The notes under the pieces are model-generated. The model saw only the letters and a program-made list of their open reading frames with translations, ran no database searches and was not told the DNA's origin. Both the position numbers and the translations under genes were made by a program. A stretch of 64,000 nt of DNA. Source: Clostridium fungisolvens (GTDB lineage Bacteria > Bacillota > Clostridia > Clostridiales > Clostridiaceae). The stretch spans positions 4,030,001-4,094,000 of the forward strand of contig NZ_BLZR01000001.1 in NCBI RefSeq assembly GCF_014193895.1. The letters are read 5' to 3'. Position 1 is the first letter of the stretch. Every line of letters begins with the position of its first letter. Below, one piece after another: positions 35,043-43,886 of this stretch.

Positions 35043-37451
35043 CTATCTTACTTCACACAAAACTTTAACAGAACTACTAAGTTTTCCATCTGTTACTGTA
35101 AATATTATCTCACCTACCTCCTCTGCTTTAACAACTGCAAGTGCTTCACCATAATAGGTATCTGTATAGTCATTTAAATATCCATCTACATTATAAGGAC
35201 ATGCGCTTCCAAGTCCAAGAAGGGTTCCTCCATCTACTTTTATATGCAAGATATTCCTTTCTTTTGGTTTTACAATACCATCCTTATCGGTATACTGAAG
35301 GCGTATATAACATAACCCTCCTTGTTTAACCGTTTTTTCTTCCGGTACTGCACGCAAAACAGTATCGTTTCCTGCTGTCTTCAAAGATGAATCTGAAATC
35401 TCTCTTCCATTGTCATCATAGGCAATGGCTCTAATTTCTCCATCCTCATAAGTAGTCTTAAATATGGCACGACAACCATTCCCTATTTTTTTTCTTCCTA
35501 CACTCTTTCCGTTTATAAGAAGTTCGACCATATAAGCTCTTACATATACCTCAACTATTGCCTTATTGCCATTACATCCATTCCACGACCAGGATTCTCT
35601 AGCATCTGTCATCTTCCAGGCAGAAGGTGAATGTTTACCTTTCTGACTAACTGGACGTACAGCAATTATAGGCTTGTCTGTACATTCAAAAGCAACCTTT
35701 GTATATGCTGCTTCACCAATGGGATTTCCAATAATATCTATTCTTCCACTGCCCGCTGTCATCCACCCATTTCCGTTGTCAAAGCGAGGCGCATACTCTT
35801 CGTACTCCCAAGAACCAATTCCTACTTCACCTAAGTAATCCATACCTGCCCAAACAAAGTCACCAATAATTCTTGGATGCTTTTTAGCCATTTCCCAGAA
35901 GCTATAGGCGTCTTTGCAGAAAGTTTCTGTTCCCAATATCAATCGTTTTGGATATTTCTTCAAATCACTTTTGTAGCGCAAAATTCCATAGTTATAACCT
36001 GCAATATCCATATTCGCATATGCATCACGGGTTTTTACATCACATCCACGAAGAGTTGCCCCTACCTTCATTGTAGTATCACCAAAAATTCCGGCCAGGG
36101 TATTGTAAAACTCGCTTCCAACAGGCTTTTTCTTTTTCTTTCCTGATAAAAGACTCTGCTCGTCTTCTATTGCTTTATCAGCATTCTTTTTGGCCTTTTC
36201 ATCTGTGTAAACACCAAAGCCTATGGAGCTTAAGAAGTTGAAAAATATATTAACTCCACAGGTTACAGGACGGGTCGGATCAAGACTATGCAGATACTCT
36301 GTCATCTGTCCCGTTAACTCTATACCACGTTTTTGTGCAGTTTCTGAAACTTCATTCCCCGTAGAATACATTACAACGCAAGGGTGGTTATAATCTTTAT
36401 CAACCATGTCCTTCAGATCTTCCTGCCACCAATCCATAAAATAGTTGACATAGTCATATTCTGTTTTATGAATGTACCACACGTCCACATATTCATCCAT
36501 CACCAACATACCCAGTCTATCACAGGCTTCTAGTAGTGCTTTTGAACAAGGATTGTGTGCCGAACGTATAGAGTTATAACCATTCTCCTTTAGTATCCGT
36601 ACCTTTCTTTCCTCTGCTTCTGGATAACAGCACGCACCAAGAATTCCATTATCATGGTGAATACATGCTCCACGTAAAATTACCCTCTTACCATTAATAC
36701 GCAATCCATGTTCACTATCTACTTCAAGGGTTCTCATTCCAAAACTCTCTTCAACTTGCTCTTCTCCAAAGGTAACTTTGCAAGTATACAAATTAGGATT
36801 TTCTAAGTCCCAGGACTTTGCATTTGGAATTTCTATTTGTAAGGTTACTTTCCTATCGGTGTATGCCTTCTTCTTTGCAACCACTATCTCTTTATCTATT
36901 ATTTCAACCTGCACTTCGCCTGCATCAGTAGTATCAACATCAACTTCAATTACCGCAGGCTCAATGCTGATTGTTCGTATCTTTACTCCATTTAAAAGAA
37001 TATGATCTTTATTTAGAACATACATGTGTACTGGTCTATAAATACCTGAACCAGAATACCAACGGCTATTGGGCTGATCAGAATTATGTACAATTACCTG
37101 TATTTCATTCTTTTCACCAAACTTTAAAAACCTATGAGCTTCCACATAAAAATTAGTATACCCATATGGTCTGTACCCAGCTTTTTCCCCGTTTATGTAC
37201 ACTTCAGAATTTTTATATACTCCCTCAAATTCAAAAACAATTGTTTTGTCGCAGTACTCCATAGGAACATCGAATGTCTTAGAATATAGATAATCGCCTC
37301 CTGCAAACCAACTAATATTTCCACCTCCAGGATTTGCCTCTGAACGTGGCTCTGAAAGCATTGCATCATGGGGAATATTTATTATTTTAGCTTCATCATT
37401 CACATTAAGATGTTTATAATTCCAATTAGCATTAAAATCAATAACTTGCAT
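35043..37451 (-). CDS. Glycoside hydrolase family 2 (beta-galactosidase-like)
   Basis: An 802-residue intracellular GH2 enzyme. The N-terminal sugar-binding domain has EFEGVYKNSEVYINGEKAG. The Ig-like domain follows, then the TIM barrel with GACIHHDNG, the general acid/base in YSTGNEVSE (Glu near 367) and the nucleophile in LGTETFCKD (Glu near 508). A C-terminal beta domain carries DGEIRAIAYDDNGREI. The exact sugar (galactoside, glucuronide or mannoside) cannot be fixed; the layout resembles beta-galactosidases. The ATG at 37451 has GGAG six bases upstream, preferred over two upstream starts. It is the first gene after the LytTR system, with a putative LytTR site at its promoter. It has no signal peptide. 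Confidence 0.92.
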   Translation of the reverse strand: MQVIDFNANWNYKHLNVNDEAKIINIPHDAMLSEPRSEANPGGGNISWFAGGDYLYSKTFDVPMEYCDKTIVFEFEGVYKNSEVYINGEKAGYRPYGYTNFYVEAHRFLKFGEKNEIQVIVHNSDQPNSRWYSGSGIYRPVHMYVLNKDHILLNGVKIRTISIEPAVIEVDVDTTDAGEVQVEIIDKEIVVAKKKAYTDRKVTLQIEIPNAKSWDLENPNLYTCKVTFGEEQVEESFGMRTLEVDSEHGLRINGKRVILRGACIHHDNGILGACCYPEAEERKVRILKENGYNSIRSAHNPCSKALLEACDRLGMLVMDEYVDVWYIHKTEYDYVNYFMDWWQEDLKDMVDKDYNHPCVVMYSTGNEVSETAQKRGIELTGQMTEYLHSLDPTRPVTCGVNIFFNFLSSIGFGVYTDEKAKKNADKAIEDEQSLLSGKKKKKPVGSEFYNTLAGIFGDTTMKVGATLRGCDVKTRDAYANMDIAGYNYGILRYKSDLKKYPKRLILGTETFCKDAYSFWEMAKKHPRIIGDFVWAGMDYLGEVGIGSWEYEEYAPRFDNGNGWMTAGSGRIDIIGNPIGEAAYTKVAFECTDKPIIAVRPVSQKGKHSPSAWKMTDARESWSWNGCNGNKAIVEVYVRAYMVELLINGKSVGRKKIGNGCRAIFKTTYEDGEIRAIAYDDNGREISDSSLKTAGNDTVLRAVPEEKTVKQGGLCYIRLQYTDKDGIVKPKERNILHIKVDGGTLLGLGSACPYNVDGYLNDYTDTYYGEALAVVKAEEVGEIIFTVTDGKLSSSVKVLCEVR

Positions 37452-37526
37452 ACTCGTCTCCATTTCCTCAATATAATACAAACTTCATTACTGTCTTCAT
37501 TAGATTTTCATTACTAATGTAGCTTA

Positions 37527-37595
37527 ATTATATAATTATTTTTGACCTCTTTATCAATGTAACCGTAAACTGTATTTTTTTTATCGTGATCTGTA
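37527..37595 (-). promoter_or_regulatory. GH2 promoter with putative LytTR direct repeat
   Basis: On the minus strand TACAGATCA (37587-37595) and TACAGTTTA (37566-37574) are direct repeats separated by exactly 12 bp, the spacing reported for LytTR-family sites. TTGATA (37552-37557) follows 8 bp later, with TATATA or TATAAT 17-19 bp beyond. The regulator encoded at 39173-39883 is the obvious candidate to bind here. Confidence 0.65.
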
Positions 37596-37609
37596 TTTTG
37601 TATAAATAT

Positions 37610-37698
37610 GAAAAAACCACTGAAGCGACTTTCTTCAGTGATTTTTTTGCGCATCTGCCTTTTCTGAACGTATGTGAAGAAATTCTGGCAGGCGACAT
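37610..37698. repeat. Dispersed two-hairpin repeat M1, copy d
   Basis: Best-preserved copy: CACTGAA/TTCAGTG followed by seven T, then GCGCATCTGCC with GGCAGGCG closing a second hairpin. It is joined directly to M2 copy d. Confidence 0.82.
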
Positions 37699-37799
37699 AA
37701 ATTTTATTTTTTACTATTTACCCTAAATAGATGTTCTAAACTCTTGAAATCACTAGGTTTAGCTAGCCAATACTTTTATATTTTTCTTAACAGTAAAAA
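37699..37799. repeat. Dispersed inverted-end repeat M2, copy d
   Basis: It starts AAATTTTATTTTTTACT and ends TTCTTAACAGTAAAAA. The interior resembles the other M2 copies (for example GGTTTAGCTAG). It follows M1 copy d without a gap. Confidence 0.7.
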
Positions 37800-37837
37800 C
37801 ACCCTGCATACTGGTTATATAGTTGCCAGCATGCAGA
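37793..37837 (-). terminator. Terminator of the LytTR two-component operon
   Basis: On the minus strand CTGCATGCTGG pairs with CCAGTATGCAG, followed by GGTGTTTTTA. It lies about 20 bp after the histidine kinase stop codon and separates it from the GH2 promoter. Confidence 0.85.
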
Positions 37838-37856
37838 GTATCATGAAATTTTATTT

Positions 37857-39176
37857 TTAACTTTTAGGAACAGGAATTAGGATTCTAAGCTCAAACCAAT
37901 TCTCCTCTGTATTTATCGTTACAGATCCACCATACTTCTTGACTGTATTTTGAATACTTTTCAGACCGTATCCATGATATTTCTTATCGTTCTTAGTAGT
38001 CACTGGTAGTCCATTCTCAAACTCCAGTTCATCCTTATAACAATTTTCCACTCGAATTCTTACAAAATCTTTTTGTTTCTTTACTACAAGATGAATCAAT
38101 CGTTTTTCTCTGTCTGTAAGTTTTTTTACACTTTCTATAGCATTATCTAGAGCATTACCAAACAAAGTACTAATATCCATTACATTCATAAAGCTTACCG
38201 AAGCTCCATCTACCACAGAAGTAAGTTCAATTCCATTGCTTTGACAGTACATCTTCTTACCAGTCAAAATAGCATCAAGAATTTTATTACCAGTCTTATT
38301 TTGTGCCTCATATATTTTAATTTCTTGCTCCATTTTATCCAGATAGTTAATACTTTCTTTTGATGTAACATCTTCGCGAAGCATAGTGATCTGATATTTA
38401 AGGTCATGATATTTCTCGTTTACCATAGCAATGCTCTTTTCCGACATTTCATAATTTGCATACTGCATATTTAATATGTTTTGGAGCTTTTCTACTTCAA
38501 ATTTCATCTGTAACTCTTCAAGCTGCAAGTGGTAAGCAAATAGAATTGCTACCCCACCAAAATCAACTAGTGTACGAATTATAAATATTTCAGAGGTAAA
38601 TTGACTACTAAACGGTGAACTCTTTAGTACATAACTTAAATTACTTACTGTAAATATTACAGTGCCTATGATAATAACTGATAAAAGCTCTCGTGCTGTA
38701 ATATCAATATTCTTTCTCTTTATCTTGTTTCGTACGTCCATGTAATAAAAAGCTCCATAGACCAGCGAGTGAATTATTACTAAAAACAGGATGTTTACTA
38801 AAATTACTTTAGGAATATTTAAATGTACTACTGAGTAGTAATATATTTGCCATTCGAAAGATGCAGCAAACTCACCCATAATAAAAGCTCGCACACATAA
38901 ATATATTGCATTCAAAAAAGATATCTCACAGCAGCAATAGATAAATAATAGCATCGTCAGAACACATAGTAAAATACAAGGTATGAAAAAAATAACTGGA
39001 ACACTGCTACTTAGCATCAACAACCCTACTAATATAATTAGAAAAAGGCTCTCCACTACCCATCGCAGCCTTCCAGAGATACGTTTTGGACCTTGAAAAA
39101 TAAATAACATACAAGCAAGCCAATATGCAATTGCATAATACCACCATGGTGTATTTGCACTATTAGCAATATTCAT
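37857..39176 (-). CDS. GHKL sensor histidine kinase (AgrC/LytS-like)
   Basis: A 439-residue membrane sensor with six to seven spans in residues 10-220. A coiled dimerisation region has the phosphorylatable His in EKYHDLKYQI (about residue 255), and the GHKL ATPase domain has the N box LFGNALDNAIES and the G box YHGYGLKSIQNTVKKYGG. No extracytoplasmic sensing domain is present, so it likely senses a signal at or in the membrane, as in AgrC. It overlaps its response regulator by four bases (ATGA), so the two are coupled. Position next to GH2/GH3 genes suggests a sugar- or cell-state signal; the ligand is unknown. Confidence 0.9.
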   Translation of the reverse strand: MNIANSANTPWWYYAIAYWLACMLFIFQGPKRISGRLRWVVESLFLIILVGLLMLSSSVPVIFFIPCILLCVLTMLLFIYCCCEISFLNAIYLCVRAFIMGEFAASFEWQIYYYSVVHLNIPKVILVNILFLVIIHSLVYGAFYYMDVRNKIKRKNIDITARELLSVIIIGTVIFTVSNLSYVLKSSPFSSQFTSEIFIIRTLVDFGGVAILFAYHLQLEELQMKFEVEKLQNILNMQYANYEMSEKSIAMVNEKYHDLKYQITMLREDVTSKESINYLDKMEQEIKIYEAQNKTGNKILDAILTGKKMYCQSNGIELTSVVDGASVSFMNVMDISTLFGNALDNAIESVKKLTDREKRLIHLVVKKQKDFVRIRVENCYKDELEFENGLPVTTKNDKKYHGYGLKSIQNTVKKYGGSVTINTEENWFELRILIPVPKS

Positions 39177-39883
39177 TTGCTTACCTCATTCATGTAATTA
39201 TTAAGCATATCAAGAAGTTCTTTTTTTCGAGACCTACTAACCTGCAAAGTATCCGCTCCAACAACTACATCGCTATTTTGAAAACTTTCCACATATTCTA
39301 GATTAATGAGAAAACATTTATTACATCTAAAGAAGATATCATTATTGATGCTATTCTCCAAATCCTTCATAGAACCTTTAGTGGTATAACTACCTTCTGT
39401 TGTATGAAATATTAAATCATGATTTTGAACTTCAACATAATGAATTTTTGATATGTCTAATTTCTTCAATCCACCTTTTAATGCGATGGTGATATACTTC
39501 TTGGATCGTCTTTTCATTCGACTAAGTGCACGATCAATACGTTGGGATAGAGCAAAGTAATTAATAGGCTTTAAAACATAATCTAGAGCTTCAACTTCAT
39601 ATCCCTTCATAACATACTGCGGCATGTTAGTGATAAAAATAATAACTACTTCGTTGTCAACCTTCCGAATTTCTTCCGCTGTAGTCATCCCGTCCATAAA
39701 TTTCATTTCAATATCTAATAAGATAATATCGTAATCAGCCTTATAATTTGTAGCAATATCTTCACCATCTGAGAATGTAGTAATACGAATTCTTTCTTTT
39801 CTCTCTTTTTCATACTGTTTCAGATATTCTTTTAGAGTTTCTACGTAAGTTTTATCGTCCTCAACTACTGCAATATGAAGCAT
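39173..39883 (-). CDS. LytTR-family response regulator
   Basis: A 236-residue regulator. The receiver domain (1-120) has the acidic pair VVEDD at 7-10, the phospho-acceptor in ILLDIEM (Asp57), FITN and the conserved Lys in LKPI. The C-terminal LytTR DNA-binding domain runs from about 135 to 230 (KKYITIALKGGLKKLDISKI, FFRCNKCFLINLEYVESF, LQVSRSRKKELLDML). It starts at ATG 39883 with AGGGGGAG upstream and precedes the kinase. A cre-like site lies about 75 bp upstream. Confidence 0.93.
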   Translation of the reverse strand: MLHIAVVEDDKTYVETLKEYLKQYEKERKERIRITTFSDGEDIATNYKADYDIILLDIEMKFMDGMTTAEEIRKVDNEVVIIFITNMPQYVMKGYEVEALDYVLKPINYFALSQRIDRALSRMKRRSKKYITIALKGGLKKLDISKIHYVEVQNHDLIFHTTEGSYTTKGSMKDLENSINNDIFFRCNKCFLINLEYVESFQNSDVVVGADTLQVSRSRKKELLDMLNNYMNEVSK

Positions 39884-39959
39884 ATACTCCCCCCTATAGA
39901 TATAGCTTTAGTTTTTCTATCTTTATATAGAATCAACAAGTTTTATCTTGTGGATATTT

Positions 39960-39975
39960 AAGCAAACGTTTTCCT
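39960..39975 (-). promoter_or_regulatory. cre-like site upstream of the LytTR system
   Basis: On the minus strand AGGAAAACGTTTGCTT fits the CcpA consensus WTGNAANCGNWNNCWW with one mismatch (G for T at position 2). The position is suitable for carbon repression of the two-component operon. Confidence 0.5.
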
Positions 39976-40149
39976 ATCTATTACTATTAAAATCCACCTA
40001 AATTTGAGATAGATATAATTTTTACAGATTCATTATAACAGACTTATTCATTAAATAAAAAGTCATTTTCCTAACTTTACAAATTAAGTAATAGCTGTTA
40101 CTACTTCTTACATTATAATTGCAATATAATTTTCTAAAGAATAAAATAT

Positions 40150-40197
40150 AAAACACTCACCAAAGAAACCTTCTTTAGTGAGTGTTTTTACTCATTT
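40150..40197 (-). terminator. Terminator of the beta-glucan operon (M1-like)
   Basis: AAACACTCAC pairs with GTGAGTGTTT around an AAAGAA/TTCTTT stem extension, ending in a T run on the minus strand. The sequence that follows on the plus strand (CTCATTTGCCTTTCC) resembles the start of the second M1 hairpin, so this may be a truncated M1 repeat. Confidence 0.8.
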
Positions 40198-40236
40198 GCC
40201 TTTCCAATATACTTATAATCTATGTGATACTATACT

Positions 40237-42990
40237 TTAAGAATTAATACCTACCAAATACACAACTATTTTATGCTCTTCATTAATTAAAAGCTTATCT
40301 ATAATATTTTTATCTAAAATAAATGAACCATCATTTAGCTTTAACTCTAAATTCTCTCCATTTAAAGTAACTGCACCAATTCTATATTCGCCATATTCTA
40401 ATTGACTTTCATTTTTATATTCTACATTTATCTTTCTACCATCAAATATAGTAAAGGCTGATGCAGTACTATTACCATCAAATTGTGCTTTAACTAATTT
40501 AGGCTCAAGCATAAGATCACCTAAGAATCCCTTTACTCCATATACCTCATTAAGCATTGTAAGTAGCAGCCAACTTGCTGAACCTGTAAGATAGTTATAC
40601 ATTCCTCTGCCACGCTCACTAATGTACTCAGGTATACCTGGTAAAATCCTACTCTTTTCAAAGTCATTGCAATGGTTATATATCATATCTAGAATCTCAA
40701 AACCTTCTTTTGCAAAACCTCTTTTGTAAAGAGCATTTATATACATGATTGTCATATGGCTAAACATAGCACCATTTTCTTTATGTCCATAGGCAAAGCC
40801 AAAACCTCTACCCATATTCAGCTTAACTTCCTTAAAATCAGTATTTAATCTTATACCGCCAACCTTTGGATCCTTTAAATATCTATTTACAGATTTAATA
40901 ACCTTCTCAATAAGCTCTTTGTCAGCTACACCGCCCATTATCGGAAACACTTGTCCTGTCAATGTCATTCTTGTACCTGTTTCAAAGTCCCCTTCTAATG
41001 CTTTCCCATCATTATCATAGTAGCCATTAAACCATTCAAAGCCTTCAGAATTCTTTATTAATTCCTTAGCTTTTATATGGTCCATTATCCATTCAGCTTT
41101 TTTCTTAATATCAAAGGAAAGTTTGTCTATATCAATTTTTATCTTTTCCCCAGAAACATCATGAGTACAAAGCTCAAAATATTTCCTTAATAAATTATTT
41201 TTTTCATCAACAGAGTTATAATCTATTGAATCATAAATAGTATCTATTAAAATTGACATTTCCTTAGCAATTTCTACAGATTCTATTTCCAACTTATCTT
41301 TTAATTTTAATAGCAATTCACTTAATTCTAAGAGGTTGCTTCCATATAAAGCAGTAAATGCAACACTTTCTCCTTTTTCGTCTGCCATATCAAAGGCATC
41401 ATTCCAGTCAGCACCTTCAAGCCTCATATTATTATGCATTCCTACATTATAAAAAGCTGTTAAATGCTGAATTAAGATGTGTTCAAGGATACTACCTTTA
41501 TATATTTTTCCTGAATGATCCTTTTGCTTATTTCCATAGCTATCGTTCCATTCATGATCTACAGCTTTTGAACGGAAACATTGCTTGTCTTTAAAATACT
41601 CTTGTTCCACAAGTAAAAATTCCAATTCACCACTCAAATCTAAATACAATTTTGTAGTGACAAATGGCCATGCACCGTGATCCATCCAGGTTCTAGAGAT
41701 GTTGTTTCTATCTGCAATAAACTCTCCTGGTTTTGTTCCTATAATGGTTGCATTACTTCCATCAAATCTAACTCCAATAAAGTTATTGTATAGTAATTCT
41801 CTTACAGGTGCAGGTTCAAGAAGCAATAGTGCTAAACAATCCTGCCATAGGTCTCTCCAGCCTCTTCCCCCTCTTCCGTAATCATGGTGAGGTAAAAATG
41901 AGCATCCATATATTCTTCTCATAATAGGCTGTAGCTCTACCCATTTCATCCATGAGTCAAAAGCTTCATTAGAAGATGAAAAGTTTAAATTATATAACTT
42001 TCTTTCCCAATATTCTTTGTTATTATCTAATTCACTTTCAAACTTAGCCACACTACCATATGACTTTATAAATTCTTCTGAATCAGAATTATTTTCTCTA
42101 ATCCCCATAATCACTATATAGGAGCTGCTTTCTCCAGGCTTTAGCTCACATTCCTTAAATCTTATTGCTCCCATTGCATCATATCCGTCTATCTCTTCTC
42201 CTTCTTTGCAATAGTTTGTTAGATTCTTTATAACAGCCTCAGGATACTGAAGACTTCCACCTTCTCCAATAAAATCTTCCTCTACTGGGAAGAATCCTTC
42301 AGGTGTTATTCCATCGCCTTCAACAGCTTGTACTGTATATGAAATTGTATTAATCCTATGCCCTCTTTCATCAAAAGTAAGAGTTGGCGTAACACGAACT
42401 CCATACTCATCGGTATATATTCTTTGAAGCAATGATGTTACGTGTCTATGATCTCTTATATTATCTGCTGAACGTCCATAAATTGGTACAGCAGCAGTAG
42501 GTGTAAATCTTAAATTCTCTGAATTTGTATTTGTTATTGTTATCTTCATTAATTCAACATTATGCTTACTAACTGGTACAAAGTTTGTTATCTCTGATCT
42601 TACTCCAAGCTTTGTATTTTCTCTTATTACTTTTTGCCAAAGAAAGCCTGCATGTAGCTGTACACTTTCTTCGCTTTGTTCTTTAAAGCTAAGACTCATT
42701 TGATCAGAGGAATTTCCCGCTGCTGACCATGCAACGTCTTTATCTATATACAACCAAAAGTTTCTTGAATTTGCTGGAAAATTTAAGCTTCTTACTGATA
42801 CTGGTTCCATTAGAAAGGCATTTTGATTAATCTTAATATCTCCTGCTAGTAATGGGGTTATTGAACTCATCATTCCATTTTCATTTGCCAAAGGAAAATA
42901 CAGTCCACTAGTTTTGTGTGGATTTTCTAATGTAAACTCACCACTTTTGCCAATAAAGTTCCATGATGAATTTTTTATTTTTTCTACCAT
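40237..42990 (-). CDS. GH94 phosphorylase, laminaribiose-phosphorylase-like
   Basis: A 917-residue cytoplasmic GH94 phosphorylase that splits a beta-linked gluco-oligosaccharide with phosphate to give glucose 1-phosphate. The N-terminal beta-sandwich domain (about 1-300) is followed by the (alpha/alpha)6 barrel with HHDYGRGGRGWRDLWQDCLA, the catalytic Asp motif EGADWNDAFD (near 530), MTLTGQVFPIMGG and FSHMTIMYINALYKRGF. Length and pattern resemble laminaribiose (beta-1,3) phosphorylases more than cellobiose phosphorylases; this is from memory, not alignment. The ATG at 42990 has GGAGG five bases upstream. It is the last gene of the operon, 20 bp after the GH16 glucanase, which fits a beta-1,3 substrate. 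Confidence 0.82.
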   Translation of the reverse strand: MVEKIKNSSWNFIGKSGEFTLENPHKTSGLYFPLANENGMMSSITPLLAGDIKINQNAFLMEPVSVRSLNFPANSRNFWLYIDKDVAWSAAGNSSDQMSLSFKEQSEESVQLHAGFLWQKVIRENTKLGVRSEITNFVPVSKHNVELMKITITNTNSENLRFTPTAAVPIYGRSADNIRDHRHVTSLLQRIYTDEYGVRVTPTLTFDERGHRINTISYTVQAVEGDGITPEGFFPVEEDFIGEGGSLQYPEAVIKNLTNYCKEGEEIDGYDAMGAIRFKECELKPGESSSYIVIMGIRENNSDSEEFIKSYGSVAKFESELDNNKEYWERKLYNLNFSSSNEAFDSWMKWVELQPIMRRIYGCSFLPHHDYGRGGRGWRDLWQDCLALLLLEPAPVRELLYNNFIGVRFDGSNATIIGTKPGEFIADRNNISRTWMDHGAWPFVTTKLYLDLSGELEFLLVEQEYFKDKQCFRSKAVDHEWNDSYGNKQKDHSGKIYKGSILEHILIQHLTAFYNVGMHNNMRLEGADWNDAFDMADEKGESVAFTALYGSNLLELSELLLKLKDKLEIESVEIAKEMSILIDTIYDSIDYNSVDEKNNLLRKYFELCTHDVSGEKIKIDIDKLSFDIKKKAEWIMDHIKAKELIKNSEGFEWFNGYYDNDGKALEGDFETGTRMTLTGQVFPIMGGVADKELIEKVIKSVNRYLKDPKVGGIRLNTDFKEVKLNMGRGFGFAYGHKENGAMFSHMTIMYINALYKRGFAKEGFEILDMIYNHCNDFEKSRILPGIPEYISERGRGMYNYLTGSASWLLLTMLNEVYGVKGFLGDLMLEPKLVKAQFDGNSTASAFTIFDGRKINVEYKNESQLEYGEYRIGAVTLNGENLELKLNDGSFILDKNIIDKLLINEEHKIVVYLVGINS

Positions 42991-43010
42991 AATATCCTCC
43001 AATAAAATTT

Positions 43011-43883
43011 TTAATTATTTTTTATCCCTAGATCATAAACTCTCACGTAATCTACTTCCATAGCTTGTGGAAAAATACTGTCATCAATGCCCTTTTGGCC
43101 ACCCCAACTTCCACCAACTGCAATGTTTAATATTAAGTGAAATGGTTTATCATATGGCCAAGATTTCCACTTTTCTTCTTTGTCAGTTACAGGATCATAT
43201 TCAGTAGTAAAATATTTTTGATTGTCCACAAAAAAGTCTATCTTATTAGGTCTCCACTCCATCGCATATACATGAAATTCAGTGTCAACATTATCAACCT
43301 TTATTTGTGCAGTTTTTTGTGTATTTGCCTTCCAATAATATTTTAGTGAATGTGCTGTAGCATGTATTGTACCTTGATCAAAACCTACATGCTCCATTAT
43401 GTCTAGCTCTCCACTTTGTGGCCATGCTCCATAGTCACTATTTTCAGGCATCATCCATATTGCCGGCCAAGTCCCTACCCCTTTAGGTAACTTTGCTCTA
43501 ATTTCAAATCTTCCATAGCACCAAGAATCTTTAGTTAAAAGCCTCGCAGAAGTATATTCATTAAAGGCATATTTTTCTTTATTTGCAGTAATTATTAGTT
43601 TTCCATCCTTAACCTTAGCATTTGAAAGTTCATCAGTATAGCACTGCTTTTCATCGTTTCCCCAACCTGATCCACCAATATCATATCGCCACTTTTCTTT
43701 ATTCGGTGCTCCATCTTCATTGAAATCGTCTTCAAATACTAGCTTCATATTCTCCTTATTTTTCCCATCTATGTTCATTTTTTTCTCCTTTCTCTCACTT
43801 ATAATAACATTTATTCCAATAAATATCACTACTGTAATGCTTAATAGTATACCTATTCCTAAATATATCTTTTTATTTCTCAC
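43011..43883 (-). CDS. GH16 beta-glucanase (laminarinase-type), membrane-anchored
   Basis: A 290-residue endo-beta-glucanase. An N-terminal hydrophobic segment (about 5-28, no lipobox) exports and probably anchors it. The jelly-roll domain starts near 50 (KLVFEDDFNEDGAPNKEKW), with the catalytic motif GELDIMEH (nucleophile and acid Glu near 158 and 163). The extra Met in ExDxxE is the beta-bulge form typical of beta-1,3-glucanases rather than ExDxE lichenases. AIWMMPEN, MEWRPNKIDFFVD and LNIAVGGSWGG also fit. It starts at a GTG three bases after the phosphorylase stop, with GGAG overlapping that gene. It would cut laminarin or mixed-linkage glucan outside the cell. Confidence 0.92.
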   Translation of the reverse strand: MRNKKIYLGIGILLSITVVIFIGINVIISERKEKKMNIDGKNKENMKLVFEDDFNEDGAPNKEKWRYDIGGSGWGNDEKQCYTDELSNAKVKDGKLIITANKEKYAFNEYTSARLLTKDSWCYGRFEIRAKLPKGVGTWPAIWMMPENSDYGAWPQSGELDIMEHVGFDQGTIHATAHSLKYYWKANTQKTAQIKVDNVDTEFHVYAMEWRPNKIDFFVDNQKYFTTEYDPVTDKEEKWKSWPYDKPFHLILNIAVGGSWGGQKGIDDSIFPQAMEVDYVRVYDLGIKNN

Positions 43884-43886
43884 ACA

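Larger units (their letters stand above)
39884..40236. other. 353-bp intergenic region
   Basis: It contains the promoter side of the LytTR system with a cre-like site (39960-39975), and the terminator of the GH94 gene at 40150-40197. No gene is seen. Confidence 0.5.

Noticed and set aside
37482..37860. M1 copy d considered as the GH2 terminator or an attenuator
   Set aside because: It lies upstream of the GH2 promoter boxes, beyond the LytTR repeat, so it cannot attenuate GH2 from that promoter.
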